Shown in pieces: positions 44,668-53,587 of a DNA stretch of 64,000 bases. The position numbers were made by a program, and so were the translations under genes. The DNA comes from JBBRYB01 sp038238115 (lineage in GTDB: Bacteria; Actinomycetota; Actinomycetes; Propionibacteriales; Nocardioidaceae): the NCBI GenBank assembly GCA_038238115.1, contig JBBRYB010000011.1, positions 1 to 64,000 of the forward strand. Reading direction: 5' to 3'. Under the pieces are notes generated by a model, which was given only the letters and a program-made list of their open reading frames with translations, was not told where the DNA came from and did not search any database. How positions within the stretch are numbered: the stretch's first letter is position 1; each line of letters opens with the position of its first letter.

Positions 44668-46037
44668 CTGACCGTCGACATGTTGAAGTCCGGGATGCGC
44701 AGCGCGGGCGTCGCCGTACGCGGGAAGTAGTCGCCCCACTCGCGCGAGAACGAGCGCACCGTGTCACCGGCCTCGCTGAACCTGCCCAGCAGGTCGATGG
44801 GGCTCTCGTTGAACCGGAAGTTGTTGACCGCCCCGACCACCTCGCCGCCTTCGATGAGGTAGACCCCGTCTCGGGTCAGGCCGGTGAGGAGCAGGGTGTG
44901 CGGATCGACCTCCCGGATGTACCACAGGCAGGTGACGAGCAGTCCACGGTCGGTCTGTGAAACGAGGTCGTCGACCCGTCCGTGGCCGCCGCTCACCGAC
45001 AGGCTCAGGTTGTCGATGAGAGGAGTGTTGCCGAGGCCGGTGAGGGCGGCGGTGTGCCGGGACGTGCCCAACGCCCTGAGCCTGCCGTCGCTGATCCAGT
45101 CGGTGGCGCTGAGCGCGAGGCCGTTGTCGAAGACGCTCTGCGCCGAGTTCGAGGAGGTGGCGACGACGAACGGCTCGGCCGTGAGGCCGCGCTGTTGGGG
45201 GTCAGACCAAAGCCGTACGCCCGGTTTGACGATCTGATGTCCGACCCGGGTGCCTCCGTCGGGAGAGCTGAAGACAGTCTGGCCGTCGTCCGCGTCGCGG
45301 GCGCTCGCGACGAAGTATGCATAGACGGCGAGGTCGGCCACGGAGGTGGGGGACAGGATCGTTTCGTAGCGACCCGCGGGCAGTTCGATCGCGCGGGTCG
45401 CCCACCCGATGCGGCGGACCAGCTCATCGGTCAGCGCGGGCACGTCGAGTTCGTCAACCTGCTCGACCGCCTGCCCCACCCAGGCCGATGTCGACAGGTC
45501 GCTCGGCTTGCCGGTGATGCCGATATGCCCGGTTGGCTGCTCATGACGCAGCCGGAGGCCCGTCGAGGTCGCGAGGTAGGTGGTTGTCACATCGTGCTCG
45601 ACGTAGCCGTAGAGCAGACGCTGCTCGCTGCGGGCGCGCTCGAACGACGCGCCGAGCCTGTCCGCGAGCCCGCCGAACGCGTCGATGCTGGTAAGTCCCG
45701 GCTCCTGCTCGAAATCGGGTGACGCCTCGCCCGTGACCAGCGGCGCGGCGTCGACGCTCGGGCCGGCGAGCCGGGCAGCGGCATCGGCAGCCTCGACGAG
45801 GGCCTGGACCTGGCCGGTAGTGCTGGCGGAGCGGGTGAGCACGCCGGCGGCGGTGCCCTCCGTGCCTTCGACGATCGAGACCACTGTCAGATGCGTGGCC
45901 GTCATCACGCCGTTCGTCGTCAGCGTGTTGTTGGCCCACCGCAGGTTCGCCGTCGACGACATGCGCAAAATGGCCACGCAGTGGTCGGCCGTCGACACGT
46001 CGAGGGCCTGCTCGACCAATGATTGGGCAGTGGACAT
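44655..46037 (-). CDS. tldE: TldE/PmbA-like partner protease subunit
   Basis: 460 aa, start ATG 46037 just one base after the TldD stop. It has the TldD/PmbA fold (LRWANNTLTTNGVMTATHLT, and LFSSPDGG-like and GNTPLIDNLSLSVSGG blocks) but lacks the HExxxH zinc motif of its partner. The pair forms a heterodimer that cleaves small peptides. Confidence 0.9.
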   Translation of the reverse strand: MSTAQSLVEQALDVSTADHCVAILRMSSTANLRWANNTLTTNGVMTATHLTVVSIVEGTEGTAAGVLTRSASTTGQVQALVEAADAAARLAGPSVDAAPLVTGEASPDFEQEPGLTSIDAFGGLADRLGASFERARSEQRLLYGYVEHDVTTTYLATSTGLRLRHEQPTGHIGITGKPSDLSTSAWVGQAVEQVDELDVPALTDELVRRIGWATRAIELPAGRYETILSPTSVADLAVYAYFVASARDADDGQTVFSSPDGGTRVGHQIVKPGVRLWSDPQQRGLTAEPFVVATSSNSAQSVFDNGLALSATDWISDGRLRALGTSRHTAALTGLGNTPLIDNLSLSVSGGHGRVDDLVSQTDRGLLVTCLWYIREVDPHTLLLTGLTRDGVYLIEGGEVVGAVNNFRFNESPIDLLGRFSEAGDTVRSFSREWGDYFPRTATPALRIPDFNMSTVSQAN

Positions 46038-46038
46038 G

Positions 46039-47553
46039 TCAACGACCAGCCTCCGACGTCGTGTTGAGGATGTTGATGCCGCGAAACAGTGCCGAGGGGC
46101 ACCCGTGGCTCACCGCGGCGACCTGTCCCGGTTGCGCCTTCCCGCAGTTGAAAGCCCCCTGCAGCACCCAGGTTCGCTCACCGCCGACCGCCTCCATGGC
46201 TCCCCAGAAGTCAGTAGTGGTGGCCTGGTAGGCGACGTCGCGCAGCTGCCCCTGGAGTCGGCCGTCGCGGATCTCGAAGAAGCGCTGCCCGGTGAACTGG
46301 AAGTTGTAGCGCTGCATGTCGATGCTCCACGACTTGTCACCCACGACGTAGATGCCGCGCTCCACGCGCGCGATGAGGTCCTCGGTCGACACATCGTCGG
46401 CGGCGGCGCGTAGGGAGACGTTGGCCATCCGCTGGATGGGGATGTGGGCAGGGGAGTCGGCCAGCGCACAGCCGTTGGACCGCCCCCAATCCATCAGCTT
46501 CGCCATCCGGCGGTCGGTCTGGTATCCGACGAGCACACCGTCCCGGACCAGATCCCAGCTCTGTGTCGCGACTCCGTCGTCGTCGTAGCCGATGGAGGCC
46601 AGCCCGTGCTCGGCCGTGCGATCTCCGGTGACGTTGAGACAGGGGGAACCGTAGCGCAGGCTGCCGAGCTTGTCGGGCGTCGCGAACGACGTACCGGCGT
46701 AGTTCGCCTCGTAGCCCAGCGCCCGATCGAGCTCGGTGGCGTGGCCGATGCTCTCGTGGATCGTGAGCCACAGGTTCGACGGATCAACCACGAGGTCGTG
46801 ACGGCCCGCCTCGACGCTGGGCGCGGCGAGCTTGTTGGCCAGCAGCTGGGGGAGCGCGGCCAGCTCGCTCTTCCAGTCGTAGCCGGTGCCGGTGAGGTAC
46901 TCCCAACCTCGACCCACGGGTGGCGAGATCGTGCGCATGGAGTCGAACACGCCGCGGTCGCGGTCGGCGCCGTGGATCTCGAGGCTGGGATCCAGCCTGA
47001 CCCGCTGCTGGGTCGTGGTAGTTCCGTGTGAGTCGGCGTAGAACTTGTTCTCGCGCACCTGCTGCACCGAGGCGGCCACATGGTCGACCACGGTGTGTGC
47101 CAACAGGTCCTTGCTCCAGTCGGCCAGCAGAGCGGTCTTGTCGGCGACCGGGACCTCGAAGGGGTCGATGTCGTACGGCGACACCCAGGTCACGTCCGGG
47201 TAAACCGGCTCGTCGGCAAGCTCGATGCGTTCGACGGCGATGGGCTTGGCCACCATGGCCACCCGGACCGCCTGCTCGGTGACGCGCACCACCTCGTCGG
47301 TGCTGAGGGCGCTGCCTGCGGCGAAGCCCCACGCGCCGTCAACGATCACCCTGACGGCGAAGCCGACATCGTCGCTCTCGGAGGCGTCTACGAGGGCCGC
47401 GTCGCGCAGCGTCACGCCTTGCGTGCGGATGCGCTCGAGCCGGAAGTCGGCGTGCTCTGCGTTGAAGTCGCGGGCCCGCTGGAGCGCCGCGTCGGCGAGC
47501 TTCTTCAGCGGGAGATCGAGAAAATCCGCGTCGATGCGACGGGTCGTTGGCAT
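46039..47553 (-). CDS. tldD: TldD metalloprotease
   Basis: 504 aa. The zinc signature HESIGH lies in LWLTIHESIGHATELDRALG, with the family segment SPCLNVTGDRTAEHGLASIG downstream. Full length. Operon partner of tldE directly downstream. TldD/E processes unfolded or modified small peptides; no precursor peptide gene was found here, so a general housekeeping role is more likely than a RiPP. Confidence 0.92.
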   Translation of the reverse strand: MPTTRRIDADFLDLPLKKLADAALQRARDFNAEHADFRLERIRTQGVTLRDAALVDASESDDVGFAVRVIVDGAWGFAAGSALSTDEVVRVTEQAVRVAMVAKPIAVERIELADEPVYPDVTWVSPYDIDPFEVPVADKTALLADWSKDLLAHTVVDHVAASVQQVRENKFYADSHGTTTTQQRVRLDPSLEIHGADRDRGVFDSMRTISPPVGRGWEYLTGTGYDWKSELAALPQLLANKLAAPSVEAGRHDLVVDPSNLWLTIHESIGHATELDRALGYEANYAGTSFATPDKLGSLRYGSPCLNVTGDRTAEHGLASIGYDDDGVATQSWDLVRDGVLVGYQTDRRMAKLMDWGRSNGCALADSPAHIPIQRMANVSLRAAADDVSTEDLIARVERGIYVVGDKSWSIDMQRYNFQFTGQRFFEIRDGRLQGQLRDVAYQATTTDFWGAMEAVGGERTWVLQGAFNCGKAQPGQVAAVSHGCPSALFRGINILNTTSEAGR

Positions 47554-47774
47554 GGGCCGCAGCGTAACAACACGGCGATCCGGTCCCGCACGGTCACCCT
47601 GATGGATCTGCGACGATGCCGCCCATGCCGCACGAGGATGCCTTCCGACCGGACCAGGCCGGGCTGATCACAGCCGTCAGCAACTGACGGCGGCTTGCAG
47701 CGAGCCAGGGCCGGCCACGATGCAGGCGATGATGAGCAGCCGGGAGGCGGCGAGCAACAGCGGCAGTCTTCGTC

Positions 47775-48131
47775 TCAGCGGCGCCCGAGCCGGCGTTCGC
47801 CGCTCGCGCCGGGCTGGTAGGTCAGGTGGTAGTGCTCGTAGAGCAGTGGCTCGGTCGCAGCCTCCAGCTCACCGTCGGTGTCGATCGCGGGGGCATCTTT
47901 CACCAACTTCTTGTCAGCTTGGACGCGGAGATGCCTCGGTGCGACACGGGCCCCGTCAAGCGGCACGAAGACGAGCCGGTGCCGGCCCACCAGCCCCACC
48001 TTGACGGTGGCAAAGGCGGGGAGCTCCGAAGCAGTGTCGAAGTACACCGCCTCGAGCGAGCCGATCTTGGAGCCGGCTCGGTCGACGACGTCTTCGCCTC
48101 GCCAGTCTCGGATGTCATCTGCCTCGAACAC
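47775..48131 (-). CDS. PRC-barrel domain protein
   Basis: About 118 aa from GTG 48131, with GAGAGG 6 bases upstream; an ATG at 48179 would add a non-conserved leader. FEADDIRDWRGEDVVDRAGSKIGSL and VKVGLVGRHRLVFVPLDGA match the actinobacterial PRC-barrel group, often linked to stress or RNA handling. Function not defined. Confidence 0.83.
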   Translation of the reverse strand: MFEADDIRDWRGEDVVDRAGSKIGSLEAVYFDTASELPAFATVKVGLVGRHRLVFVPLDGARVAPRHLRVQADKKLVKDAPAIDTDGELEAATEPLLYEHYHLTYQPGASGERRLGRR

Positions 48132-48197
48132 AGGCGACCTCTCAGCGTGAGTTGTTGACGCCAGCGAAGTGGCGAGCATGTGCTGAGACTGTACTGC

Positions 48198-48458
48198 CTA
48201 GCAGACGAGGTGGCCGAAGGCCTCGGGCTGCGCGTCGGTGGGACGGTGCGGAGCAATCACGACGCCGTTAGGGAGCAGCTCGCCGGTGTCGTCGAAGAGG
48301 AAGACCCCGTTGCACAGCAAACTCCAGCCCTGCTCGGGATGAGCAGCCACCGTGTGGGCCGCCTCCCGGTCCGCCGCGTCGGACGGGGGACAGAGCGGAA
48401 CGTGGGTGCAGGTAGTTCCGAGAACATGTTTCACCACTCCAGTGTGCCTCTCAGACAC
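48198..48458 (-). CDS. DUF5999 family small protein
   Basis: The family pattern is CTHVPLCP, then DREAAHTVAAHPEQGWSLLC and NGVFLFDDTGELLPNG. A shorter start near 48434 (GTG, GGAG adjacent) is nearer to the usual family length of about 70 aa. Two conserved Cys-His segments may bind metal. Uncharacterised, but typical of actinobacteria. Confidence 0.85.
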   Translation of the reverse strand: MSERHTGVVKHVLGTTCTHVPLCPPSDAADREAAHTVAAHPEQGWSLLCNGVFLFDDTGELLPNGVVIAPHRPTDAQPEAFGHLVC

Positions 48459-48527
48459 GACAATCGTCAGCGTTATGGCCGTTCGGTGGACGGGTGTCGC
48501 CCAAGACGGCTGATGCCGCCTGGCCGG

Positions 48528-51521
48528 TCACCCGGCTACGATGTGCGAGCCTCGCGGCGATCCCACGACCAGGACCTTGGCCGGAATGCGCATCCGCAGC
48601 TCGCTCAGATGGCTCACCAGACCCACAGACCGCCCACCCGAACGCAGCGCGTCGATCTCGTCCATCACCTCGTCGAGCGTGTCCGGATCGAGACTGCTGA
48701 ACCCCTCGTCGACGAACACCGTGCTCAGCTCGGTGCCGCCGATCTCGTCTCGGACCAGGTCCGCGAGCCCCAGGGCCAGGGCGAGACTGACGTAGAACGT
48801 CTCACCACCGGACAGCGTCACCGGGTCGCGGGTCTCCCCGGTGTAGGTGTCAAGCACGATCAGACCGAGCCCTCCTCGAGCGTCGCCGACGCAGCGCTGC
48901 ATCGAGTGCTGCAGCTGGTAGCGACCCCCGGAGATCTTGCCCAGCCGCACGTTCGCCGCCTCCACGACCTGTTGCAGGCGTGCGCTGAGCACGTAGTGGG
49001 ACAGCCTCGTACGGGTGCGGTTGTCGGCGGACGTGCCGGCGCACATGCTGGCCACGTCGATGGCCAGGTCACGGGCCGCGGTAAGCGGCCACCATTGCGC
49101 CAGCGCGGTGTCGAGCTCACCGCGCAAGACGTCCAGCCGGTCCAGGCGCTCCACCTCACGACGGGCCGCCCCGGCGGCGTGTTGATGCGCCTGCCGGTGT
49201 TGCGAGAGGGCTCTGCGGAGCCCCGCGATGTCGGGTGGAGGCTGGCGGGCGGCTTCGACCAGTGTGGCGGCGGACGCGGTGCGCGCCGCCACGGCGCGGG
49301 CTTCGAGATAGCCGCGGTGCAGCGCCTCGGCGTTGCTGATCTCCGACCTCGAAAGTCTGGCCGTGCGTACGTCGCCGGCATCGACGAAGTCGCTGGCCCG
49401 CACCGCGTCTGCGAACCGCTGCGCCCGCTCGTCCCGGGCGTCGACGAGCCGGGCTGTCGCGTGCATGCTCTGCGCCAGCTCGTCGCAGTCCGCCGCGCGG
49501 GCCGACAGTTCAGTCACCCTGTCGGCCACCGTGGCGTCCCCAATGACGGCAACGAGCTGCTCACGCTGCCTGGCGGCCGCTTCGACTCGCACCTCCAGCC
49601 GTGTCCTCAGGACCTCGATGCTCGTGCGGGCGCCGGCGTAACGCTGCTCGAGGCTGTGCTGGGCCCGCTCGAGCACGTGAATCTGCGCGGTGAGCGCGTT
49701 GCGCCTGGCTTCGGCCTCGATCGCTTCCTCCAAGGCCACTGCGGCGGACTCACGCTGAGACGTCGACTGCTCCACGCTCAAGCCGTGGCAGCCTGTGTCA
49801 AGTGCGGCAACGCGGAGCTGGACAGCATGCACGTGGTCGCGTGCGGCAGCGAGTCGCTCCTCCGCGACGCGCAAGACGTCCAGGGTCGCCGTCTCGGCGT
49901 CGGAGTCGACATGGTCGCCGGAAACCTTCGCGGGGTGTGGGTGCTCGGCGCTTCCGCAGACGGGACAGGCACTGCCGGGCGACAACTCCTGAGCCAGCAC
50001 AGCAGCCATGCCGGCAATTCGGCGCTCACGAGCATCCAGCCAACCCAGCTTGGCGGTGAGGTAACCATCCCGGGCCCGAAGCGCATCGTCATCAGCGGCC
50101 TCGAGCCCCGCGCGCAGGCCAGCCAGCTCACACGCGGCGGCGTGGACGGTCCGGGCGTGCTGCACGTGGGCTCTCAGCTGACCGAGCTCGGCTGCGGAGT
50201 GGGTCACGCGGGCGAGCTCAGCGCGCGCCTCGCCGATGGCCTCAGGAGCGGCGGCGAGCTCTGCTGCCATTGCCGTGATCTCTGCGTCCTGGTGAGAGAC
50301 ACCCTCGCGAAGCGACGCGATCTCCTGGAGCGACAACTCCACCTCAGCCTCGACCGACGACAGCGCCTGCGCCGTGCTGAGCTCAGCGCGGAGGGCAACG
50401 GAAAGGGCCGTCACATCACAGACCGGCAGAGCATCCAAAGGCCGGGCGTCGGGCCAGCCCGACCTGACGAACAGCTCGAGGGTCTCGTCCCGCGAGCGCT
50501 GCCAGCTCTGCTCGGCCTCGTCACAGAGCTCGAGAAGCGGCTGGAGCCCTTCGGCGGCTCGGGCGCGGTTGACCTCTCGCTCGCGGTCGCGGACCAGGTC
50601 GGCCGTCGCGTCGAGCTCGGCGAGCTGGCGCAGCGCCTCCGCATAAGACTGCTGCCGGTCGCGCAACGTCTGTGCTTCGTCGAGGGCATGCTCGGCGGCC
50701 TTGACGCGGTCGAGCGATGCCGCCTCATGGACGCGGGTCTGCGCGACCGACGCTGTGGTGGCTTCGAGCACGGTTTCGAGGGCTTGGCGAGAGTCCGCGA
50801 ACGATGACCCCGCGCTGGCGGCGCAGACCTCGGCGGTGGCGGTGAGCGGCGAACCGTGGGCCTCGTCGATGTGGGCGAGCAACCGGCTGATCCTCGTCTC
50901 CTGTGCCTGGCAGGCGTTGTCGCAGCTGCGGCGGTGCTCGGCGAGCCACTGCTCGATCCGCAGGAACCTGCCGCTCTCGAAAAGTGACTCGAGCACGTCA
51001 TGTCGCTGTTTGGCGCCGGCGCGCAGGAACGTCTGGAACTGCCCCTGCGGCAGCAGGACGACCTGGCAGAACTGGTCGCGGTTCATGCCGAGCAGGCGGG
51101 TGACCAGATGGCCCACCTCGTCGAGCCGGCTGGTCAGCGGAACCCACTGTCCGGCGACCAGCTCCGACACCGTCGCCTTCGCGGCCTGGTCGACGTGGCC
51201 GGACTTCGCCCGACGCGACGCCCGGACCCAGGCGGGGCTGCGCCGCAGCGTGAAGCGTCGCCCGCGCAAGCTCACCTCGAGCTCGATGACCGGTTGCGCC
51301 TCAGGTCCGGCGTGGTGGCTCTTGAGATCCTTGGCGTTGTTGCGTGCCCCGGGAACGGCGCCGAACAGCCCGAAGCAGATCGCGTCAAGAACGCTCGTCT
51401 TGCCGGCGCCGGTCTGCCCCGTCAACAAGAAGAGACCCACGTCGTTGAGCGCGTCGAAGTCGATGCGCTGTGTGTCGGCGAACGGACCGAACGCGGTGAC
51501 CTCGAGGCGGTGCACCCTCAC
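48528..51521 (-). CDS. sbcC: SbcC exonuclease ATPase subunit
   Basis: 997-aa SMC-like ATPase, partner of SbcD, for hairpin and double-strand-end processing. Walker A is GQTGAGKTSVLDAI near residue 33. Long coiled coils surround a hinge with CPVCGSAEH (zinc hook), and the C-terminal signature is TLSGGETFYVSLALALGLAD with EGFSSLD. The GTG start overlaps the SbcD stop by 4 bases. An 875-aa open frame on the plus strand is its antisense shadow. Confidence 0.94.
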   Translation of the reverse strand: MRVHRLEVTAFGPFADTQRIDFDALNDVGLFLLTGQTGAGKTSVLDAICFGLFGAVPGARNNAKDLKSHHAGPEAQPVIELEVSLRGRRFTLRRSPAWVRASRRAKSGHVDQAAKATVSELVAGQWVPLTSRLDEVGHLVTRLLGMNRDQFCQVVLLPQGQFQTFLRAGAKQRHDVLESLFESGRFLRIEQWLAEHRRSCDNACQAQETRISRLLAHIDEAHGSPLTATAEVCAASAGSSFADSRQALETVLEATTASVAQTRVHEAASLDRVKAAEHALDEAQTLRDRQQSYAEALRQLAELDATADLVRDREREVNRARAAEGLQPLLELCDEAEQSWQRSRDETLELFVRSGWPDARPLDALPVCDVTALSVALRAELSTAQALSSVEAEVELSLQEIASLREGVSHQDAEITAMAAELAAAPEAIGEARAELARVTHSAAELGQLRAHVQHARTVHAAACELAGLRAGLEAADDDALRARDGYLTAKLGWLDARERRIAGMAAVLAQELSPGSACPVCGSAEHPHPAKVSGDHVDSDAETATLDVLRVAEERLAAARDHVHAVQLRVAALDTGCHGLSVEQSTSQRESAAVALEEAIEAEARRNALTAQIHVLERAQHSLEQRYAGARTSIEVLRTRLEVRVEAAARQREQLVAVIGDATVADRVTELSARAADCDELAQSMHATARLVDARDERAQRFADAVRASDFVDAGDVRTARLSRSEISNAEALHRGYLEARAVAARTASAATLVEAARQPPPDIAGLRRALSQHRQAHQHAAGAARREVERLDRLDVLRGELDTALAQWWPLTAARDLAIDVASMCAGTSADNRTRTRLSHYVLSARLQQVVEAANVRLGKISGGRYQLQHSMQRCVGDARGGLGLIVLDTYTGETRDPVTLSGGETFYVSLALALGLADLVRDEIGGTELSTVFVDEGFSSLDPDTLDEVMDEIDALRSGGRSVGLVSHLSELRMRIPAKVLVVGSPRGSHIVAG

Positions 51522-52669
51522 GAGGCGACGTCCTCGGCGATCCGGCACGCCGTGGACGCCTCGTCGAGAAGGACAGCCTCATCCGGTGTCGGGCCGCTGT
51601 CCCGCACGTCGGTGAAGAAGCTGGCCAGGACCTCGGCGTCGGGCTTGCCGCCCACGTGCCTCGCCTGAGCGGGATGTTCGGCCCCGGCTCCCACCGGCTC
51701 GAACCTCACCACGAGCGTATGAGGGAACCGCTGTCGCAGCCGCTCCAAGGCGTGCAGGGGCCGCCGGGAGTCGGTCAGCGTCGCCTGCACCCAGGCCCGC
51801 TCAGCATGGGCATGCGCTGGCTCGGTGAGCAGGGCATCGATGGACCCTCTGACGAGCGCCAGCGGCCTCGGGACCGGGGCGGCGGCGAACTGCGTCGACG
51901 CCAGTCCCGACCCATCGAGCTCCAGCAGCCACGACCCCTTGCAGTGTGCCGCCTCACTGAAGGAGTAGGCCAGCGGGGATCCCGAGTAGCGCACACCGTC
52001 GGCCAACGTGTGGCGAGCGTGCAGGTGGCCGAGCGCGACATAGTCGACTCCGTCGAACGTCTTCCGGCCGACGCTGGCGACGCCGCCGACACCGATGTCG
52101 CGCTCGCTGTCGCAGGAGGCTGCGCCGACCACGAAGGCGTGGGCCATCACGACTGACCTCGTTGTGCGAGGTCGGCGACCGAGATCCGCCCGGACCCGCG
52201 CCATCGCCTCGTCGAGCACGGCTTGGTGGCTGCGACCGGCCAGTCCCCAGGACCCCCGGACGAGCTCGGGCTCCAGATACGGCAGGGGGTAGATGGCCAC
52301 GTCGCCGAACGTGTCCGGGACGACGATGGGTGAACCGACCCCGCGCGGGTCGGTGCGCAGGTGGATTCCCACCGCGTCGATGAGCTCGGCAGCGAAGCCG
52401 AGCCGGCTAGCGGAGTCATGGTTGCCGCTGGTCAGGACGACCCTGACCCCGGCGGAGAGCAGCCGGCGCAGGGCATCACTCGCCAGCCGGACCGCGTCGA
52501 CCGGCGGCAGGGCGCGGTCGTAGATGTCTCCGCTGACGACGAGCGCGTCGACCGACTCCGCGCGGGCCGTCTCGACGAGGTGGTCGATGAAGAGGCTCTG
52601 CGCGTCGAGCAACCCCTCACGATGCAACGACCGGCCCAGATGCCAGTCGGAGGTGTGCAGGAGGCGCAT
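51518..52669 (-). CDS. sbcD: SbcD nuclease subunit
   Basis: 383-aa Mre11-type phosphoesterase starting at ATG 52669. LLHTSDWHLGRSLHREGL holds the first metal ligands, VSGDIYDRALPP the second, TSGNHDSASRL the third and ALGHLHARHTL the last. The downstream stop couples to sbcC. Confidence 0.94.
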   Translation of the reverse strand: MRLLHTSDWHLGRSLHREGLLDAQSLFIDHLVETARAESVDALVVSGDIYDRALPPVDAVRLASDALRRLLSAGVRVVLTSGNHDSASRLGFAAELIDAVGIHLRTDPRGVGSPIVVPDTFGDVAIYPLPYLEPELVRGSWGLAGRSHQAVLDEAMARVRADLGRRPRTTRSVVMAHAFVVGAASCDSERDIGVGGVASVGRKTFDGVDYVALGHLHARHTLADGVRYSGSPLAYSFSEAAHCKGSWLLELDGSGLASTQFAAAPVPRPLALVRGSIDALLTEPAHAHAERAWVQATLTDSRRPLHALERLRQRFPHTLVVRFEPVGAGAEHPAQARHVGGKPDAEVLASFFTDVRDSGPTPDEAVLLDEASTACRIAEDVAS

Positions 52670-52708
52670 GTCGGTAACGCTATGGGGCGGCACCGACACA
52701 AACGCTGC

Positions 52709-53557
52709 TCACACGCCGCGGATGCGCTCCGGGTGAGTGTAGACGACGTACCTCGTGCCGCGGGTGAAGCCGCACAACGTGATCCCGGAGCGCTCCGCGA
52801 GCTCGACGGCCAGGCTCGAAGGCCCCCCGACGGCCACGACGACTCCCACCCGGCCGGCCACGGCCTTCGTGACGATGTCGAAGCCGATCCGTCCGCTGAC
52901 GCACAAGACGGCGTCGGAGCCGAACTCCACAGTGCCGAGCTGGCGGGCGCCGAGCACCTTGTCGACGGTGTTGTGGCGACCGATGTCCTCGCGGGACACC
53001 ACGAGACTGCCGTCAAAGCCGAAGACCCCACTGGCATGGATCGAGCCGGTGCGGCCGAAGACCGGCTGACGCTCGCGCAGCGCTTGAGGCAGCGCCACGA
53101 TGAGGTCCGAGCCGACGCTGCCGGCCACCGGCACGGGGGACGCGTCGGGGCTGAAGACGCCGTCGAGGCTCTCGGTGCCGCAGACTCCGCACGCCGACGA
53201 CATCGTCGTGGTCCGGCTGGAAGGGTGTCGTTCGGGTACGCGGTCGAGCTCGACCGTGACCACGTTGTAGCGCTGGTCCCGCGAGAGTGCGCGGTCCAGA
53301 CAGTAGGCAACCGAGCGCGGGCGTTGCCCGATCGCGAGGGATCCCTCGGCGAGCAGGAAGCCGGCAGCCAGCTCGAAGTCCGCCCCCGGTGTGCGCATGG
53401 TCACAGCCACGCGGGTGGCGGCGTGGCCGGGCCAGGCGAGCCGGATCTCCATCGGCTCCTCGGTGACGACGAAGTCGGGACGGCGCAACACCTCGGCGCC
53501 GTCGACCTCGACGACGCTGCGGCGGACCGTCGGACCGGGACGTCGTGCATCACTCAC
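52709..53557 (-). CDS. fdhD: FdhD sulfurtransferase for formate dehydrogenase
   Basis: 282 aa. Essential Cys pair in SACGVCGTESLDGV; SREDIGRHNTVDKVLG and the Gly-rich VVVAVGGPSSLAVEL region are diagnostic. It transfers sulfur to the molybdenum cofactor of formate dehydrogenase. No formate dehydrogenase gene is in the window. Confidence 0.93.
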   Translation of the reverse strand: MSDARRPGPTVRRSVVEVDGAEVLRRPDFVVTEEPMEIRLAWPGHAATRVAVTMRTPGADFELAAGFLLAEGSLAIGQRPRSVAYCLDRALSRDQRYNVVTVELDRVPERHPSSRTTTMSSACGVCGTESLDGVFSPDASPVPVAGSVGSDLIVALPQALRERQPVFGRTGSIHASGVFGFDGSLVVSREDIGRHNTVDKVLGARQLGTVEFGSDAVLCVSGRIGFDIVTKAVAGRVGVVVAVGGPSSLAVELAERSGITLCGFTRGTRYVVYTHPERIRGV

Positions 53558-53587
53558 GCTGCCGATGCTAGTGCTGGTCGCGAGGCG

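Noticed and set aside
46039..47553. TldD/TldE as a sign of a RiPP (modified peptide) cluster
   Set aside because: No precursor peptide, modifying enzyme or exporter was found next to the pair, and the pair is a common housekeeping set in actinobacteria.
48180..50807. An 875-codon open frame on the plus strand opposite sbcC
   Set aside because: It mirrors the strongly conserved SbcC protein, its translation is Arg/Gly/Leu-biased without domains, and no ribosome site or promoter fits. It is a high-GC antisense shadow.
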